From assembly GCA_036877525.1 (NCBI GenBank), contig JAZGTH010000049.1:248001-312000 (forward strand): a DNA stretch of 64,000 nt, in the 5' to 3' direction. The DNA is from Chromobotia macracanthus. Taxonomy: Eukaryota; Chordata; Actinopteri; Cypriniformes; Botiidae. The notes beneath the pieces are model-generated. The model saw only the letters and a list, made by a program, of their open reading frames with translations. It was not told where the DNA came from and ran no database searches. This document shows positions 61,563 through 64,000 of this stretch, in pieces. The position numbers and the translations under genes are program-made. Every line of letters starts with the position of its first letter. Position 1 is the first letter of the stretch.

Positions 61563-61774
61563 GCATTCTAGGTTTTAGGCATTTTTGTGCAGGTGTATTT
61601 AGGAGCAAGTTTAAACCTAAAGACGTTTATATACATTCTTTCACTGCATTTATGACTGTCATCTCCCACTCCTGCAGTGGTTACCCATACCAGCCCTCAC
61701 GGGGAACAGTCTACTCAGCATCAGCATCCAGGAAAGACGTTCAGAGCACTTATGGAAGAAATGCTTATGTCTGA
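60079..61774 (+). CDS. cldn15: Claudin-15 (5 exons, 222 aa)
   Basis: Exons 60079-60295, 60594-60758, 60910-60991, 61409-61516 and 61678-61774 total 669 nt, ending in TGA. Four transmembrane helices are predicted at about 5-25, 78-98, 115-137 and 158-180. The first extracellular loop has the claudin signature (NLW48-50ish with C52 and C62), and keeps E46, D55 and E64 at the same positions as mammalian claudin-15, where acidic residues line the paracellular cation pore. ECL2 contains YAFNITQDFFNPLFPG, nearly identical to the family. The tail ends in YV, a PDZ-binding motif for ZO proteins. Claudin-15 makes Na+-permeable tight junctions in intestine and is needed for single-lumen gut formation in zebrafish. 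It is the neighbour of fis1, as in human. Which teleost paralogue (15a, 15b or 15-like) is unresolved. Confidence 0.93.
60465..60514. repeat. cldn15: Nested perfect inverted repeats in claudin-15 intron 1
   Basis: Arms GATTTCGAGGTTCAGCT and AGCTGAACCTCGAAATC (17 bp each, 3-nt loop) form a perfect hairpin at 60465-60501. A second pair, CTCACAGCTGAA (60480-60491) and TTCAGCTGTGAG (60503-60514), overlaps the first, so two alternative stems compete. Confidence 0.95.
61524..61559 (+). repeat. cldn15: (TC)n next to exon 4 donor of claudin-15
   Basis: Pyrimidine dinucleotide run starting 7 nt after the exon 4 splice donor (AG|GTGAAT). CU repeats bind PTB, so it could influence splicing of this junction. 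Confidence 0.9.
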
Positions 61775-61806
61775 ATGAAGCATTTTGGGTTGATTTCATG
61801 CCCAAA

Positions 61807-61812
61807 AATAAA
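61807..61812 (+). terminator. cldn15: Poly(A) signal of claudin-15
   Basis: AATAAA 33 nt after the stop codon, giving a very short 3' UTR if used. Confidence 0.6.
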
Positions 61813-62480
61813 ACAGTTGATATTTTGTTAATATTTTACATACCTTTGTTTTATCTGTGCAATTATGTAAATATTTATACTAGACATACAGGCAGTGTTG
61901 TGGTCATTCATCAGATATAATGTTATCATGTCAGATTTGCAGTACACACATGACTCAGAACATTATACACAATTTATTCATTTACATTCCTGTACAAGAT
62001 TTACACACGGACATTTCTAGTGTGTATTTGCTCAGATCTGAGACTTAATTTTGGATTTAACTAATTGGTTAGAAAAGGATTCACTTTTTTGTCACATTTA
62101 CATGAATCAAGATAAAAAAGTTTCCTAATGGCTTGATTATCCTGTTTCCATGTATGTGTTTTATATGATGTCTTTTATACAAACATTAAATTAGCATGAC
62201 TTGAAAATGCCAAAATGATGTTTTGGAGTATTTAATTGTGCAATACCAGTCACGTACCATTAAACCTTTTCATTTCTACAATAAACCTTTTTGATGTATT
62301 ATGATTTTACAGTCGGAACAATAAACGTTTTGCATTGGTAAAGGTTCATTTCTATTCTAAAACATTCTGCAAACAAAACAGACTAAATAAATGTGAAGCA
62401 GTGACACGTCCGTACTGAGTTTGCTTCTCAGTCCTTTAGAGGACGTGGGCGCGTCTGTGTAGCGTGTTAAAATAACGCAG

Positions 62481-62499
62481 CCAATGAGACCGGACCACG
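62481..62499 (+). promoter_or_regulatory. dnajc3: ER stress response element (ERSE-I)
   Basis: CCAAT-GAGACCGGA-CCACG is an exact match to CCAAT-N9-CCACG, the NF-Y plus ATF6/XBP1 site of unfolded-protein-response genes. It is 430 bp upstream of the dnajc3 ATG. A second ACGTGG-containing core, GGACGTGGG, is at 62441-62449. DNAJC3 is a known UPR target, so position and identity agree. Confidence 0.8.
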
Positions 62500-62780
62500 T
62501 CCGTCCAAACACGGATGTGAGCGGCCCGTCACGGCACTGAAATGTAGGGCAGGTTCAGTTGTACGCCCAACAGGTCCAGGAACAGGAGAATAAGTACGAA
62601 GCTGCCAGCTGTTCTGCACAGTCACTGCCACGAAGGGGAAATCAATCAAATAAAGCTGCACTTTGTTTCTCAGCGGCCCGCAGAAGGTTCATTACTGACA
62701 GACGGGCGGAACTGAACTTTCGCCTTCCTGTATCCTACTCGGACATATTTATAATCTGCACAACAGAAACATCCAGTGGC

Positions 62781-62822
62781 CAAGTGCGTCTGATCAAGTG
62801 CGTCTGATCAAGTGCGTCTGAT
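62781..62822. repeat. dnajc3: 14-bp tandem repeat, 3 copies, in dnajc3 promoter/5' UTR
   Basis: CAAGTGCGTCTGAT starts at 62781, 62795 and 62809, all identical, 107 bp before the start codon. Confidence 0.97.
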
Positions 62823-62928
62823 GCGCGGCGGCGATGATGGTTTCACTATAAATACTCGTTCTGTCGTGTCGCACACTGTGAGTCGCGGTGTAAAGTCGTG
62901 CGGTTGTGTGTCGGAGGTGATCTGTGTG

Positions 62929-64000
62929 ATGATGGAGACGGGACGGCGGAGAGGTGTGAGCAGGGTCCTGTCCTCTCTCTCTCTGCTCTGTGTGCTTCTG
63001 GACCTGCAGCTGGACGGTGAGATCCGACTCTGTTCTTATCAAGTTGTGCAGGGAAAGGTGTCGACGATCATTACCGTTATCCATGTCCCTGGACATATCG
63101 TGGTAAAACGGTGGGGTGCCACGGAAATACACGGTCCATGAATACGGTGCTCAAGTATCCATTTCATACGTTCATGACAGGTGCCTCCGATCGATCTGGG
63201 ACCGCGCTAGTTAGGCTTGATCTTACCGGGTCTGAACACCGCCAGCGTTTGAAGATGAACATGGACTTAGAGGCAAATGAGTCTGCCTTTGACTAACAAA
63301 ATAAACGCAAAACACCCAAAATAAACGCAAAACACCTTTGCGTCTTGGAAGTAGTTCTGTGCAGCACTGTATTCATGTTTGGGACATGTAAGGTGACACT
63401 ACCGTGGTATTTTACAAAGTACATTACAGTACCATGTAAAGACCATGTTAACTGAATATGTAAATGTAATAAATATAATAATCATTCATTACCATGGTAT
63501 GAAAGTACTAATACTGTACCACACTTTCTGTAAGGCTATGTGCTGGATTAGAATCACCATACATGAGGTTTATAAATCTGTGGAGTCTTTGGTTTGTATC
63601 AGAAGCTCTGCAGGTGTACTTTTTCATGGACAGAATCATACCTTTAATATACAAGGTTTATACCGTGTAGTTTTGTTTTCCTGCACAATCCTGCCTGTAA
63701 CAGGACTGATTGTTTTCTGCATACTTTCATTTTCTCTTGTGTTGTTATTGTGAAATGAAAGTCCATTAGAATGCATTGTTAAATTCCACAGGTGTTTCTC
63801 TTGTGAGTTTTTAGAAGGTAGCATGGGGAAGTAATAGGGCATGTATTAAGCCAAATCTGACAGATTTCTGTATGTTTTGATATATAGAGAATTTCAGAAT
63901 CAGCTTTTCAGAATGTGGCATATTTTCTTGATTTTAGGTGTGTTAGGAGCCACACCTGTAGAGATCGAGCATCACCTGGAAATGGGTCGTAAGCTGCTGG
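62929..64000 (+). CDS. dnajc3: DnaJ homolog C3 / p58IPK, exons 1 and 2 (partial, runs off window)
   Basis: Exon 1 coding part 62929-63016 encodes a basic N-terminus and a hydrophobic ER signal peptide ending LLDLQLDG; exon 2 begins at 63938 after TTTTAG and continues past the window edge. Joined, the read is VLLDLQLDG-VLGATPVEIEHHLEMGRKLL, matching the start of DNAJC3 (human VLVDLQYEG then the first TPR, HLELGKKLL). P58IPK is an ER-lumen co-chaperone with nine TPRs and a J domain. It binds unfolded clients for BiP and is also described as an inhibitor of PERK/PKR. Two consecutive ATGs at 62929 and 62932 give alternative starts. Teleosts have paralogues (a/b); I cannot tell which this is. The upstream ERSE supports the call. 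Confidence 0.9.

Noticed and set aside
63445..63753. 102-codon plus-strand frame with hydrophobic end in dnajc3 intron 1
   Set aside because: Lies between two dnajc3 exons with no splice or start support; composition is intron-like.

Overview
This is vertebrate nuclear DNA, almost certainly from a teleost and most likely a cyprinid-type fish. The evidence is intron-split genes with GT-AG junctions, CpG-rich promoters, abundant (TG)n, (GA)n and (TA)n microsatellites, fish-type short repeats, and fish-like versions of seven genes. The species cannot be read from the sequence. All exon models were assembled by hand from splice sites and reading phase; for every complete gene the exon lengths sum to a multiple of three.

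Layout. Bases 1-22945 are non-coding and are read as the long first intron of an ephrin-B3 gene (minus strand), whose signal-peptide exon lies at 22946-23061 in a CpG island; its other exons are off the left edge. At 25319-28249 (minus) is a seven-exon coiled-coil gene of 327 codons that I could not name firmly; it has a consensus RFX X-box just upstream. At 30545-36453 (minus) is wrap53 (TCAB1), ten coding exons, 518 aa. At 42952-51458 (minus) is gigyf1, 23 coding exons, 1009 aa, with a long 3' flank to its left. That flank contains a possible two-exon 44-residue membrane microprotein (39172-39498). A CpG-rich divergent promoter (about 52.7-53.9 kb) separates gigyf1 from fis1 (plus, 54034-55599, five exons, 153 aa). 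Next come a claudin-15 gene (plus, 60079-61774, five exons, 222 aa) and the first two exons of dnajc3/p58IPK (plus, from 62929, running off the right edge), whose promoter carries a perfect ER stress response element.

How the genes relate. They do not form one pathway: axon-guidance ligand, telomerase/scaRNA trafficking factor, translational repressor, mitochondrial fission adaptor, tight-junction cation-pore protein and ER co-chaperone. The order joins two blocks that are separate in human: EFNB3-WRAP53 (17p13.1, beside TP53) and GIGYF1/FIS1/CLDN15 (7q22.1). tp53, which is head-to-head with WRAP53 in human, is not next to wrap53 here.

Most notable observations: the ERSE before dnajc3; the X-box before the coiled-coil gene; two gigyf1 3' splice sites built on alternating TG/GC tracts instead of a polypyrimidine tract; a diverged duplication flanking the last gigyf1 exon; the candidate microprotein; nested perfect inverted repeats in claudin-15 intron 1; and several candidate conserved non-coding elements in the ephrin intron. 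I saw no clearly new multi-gene system.
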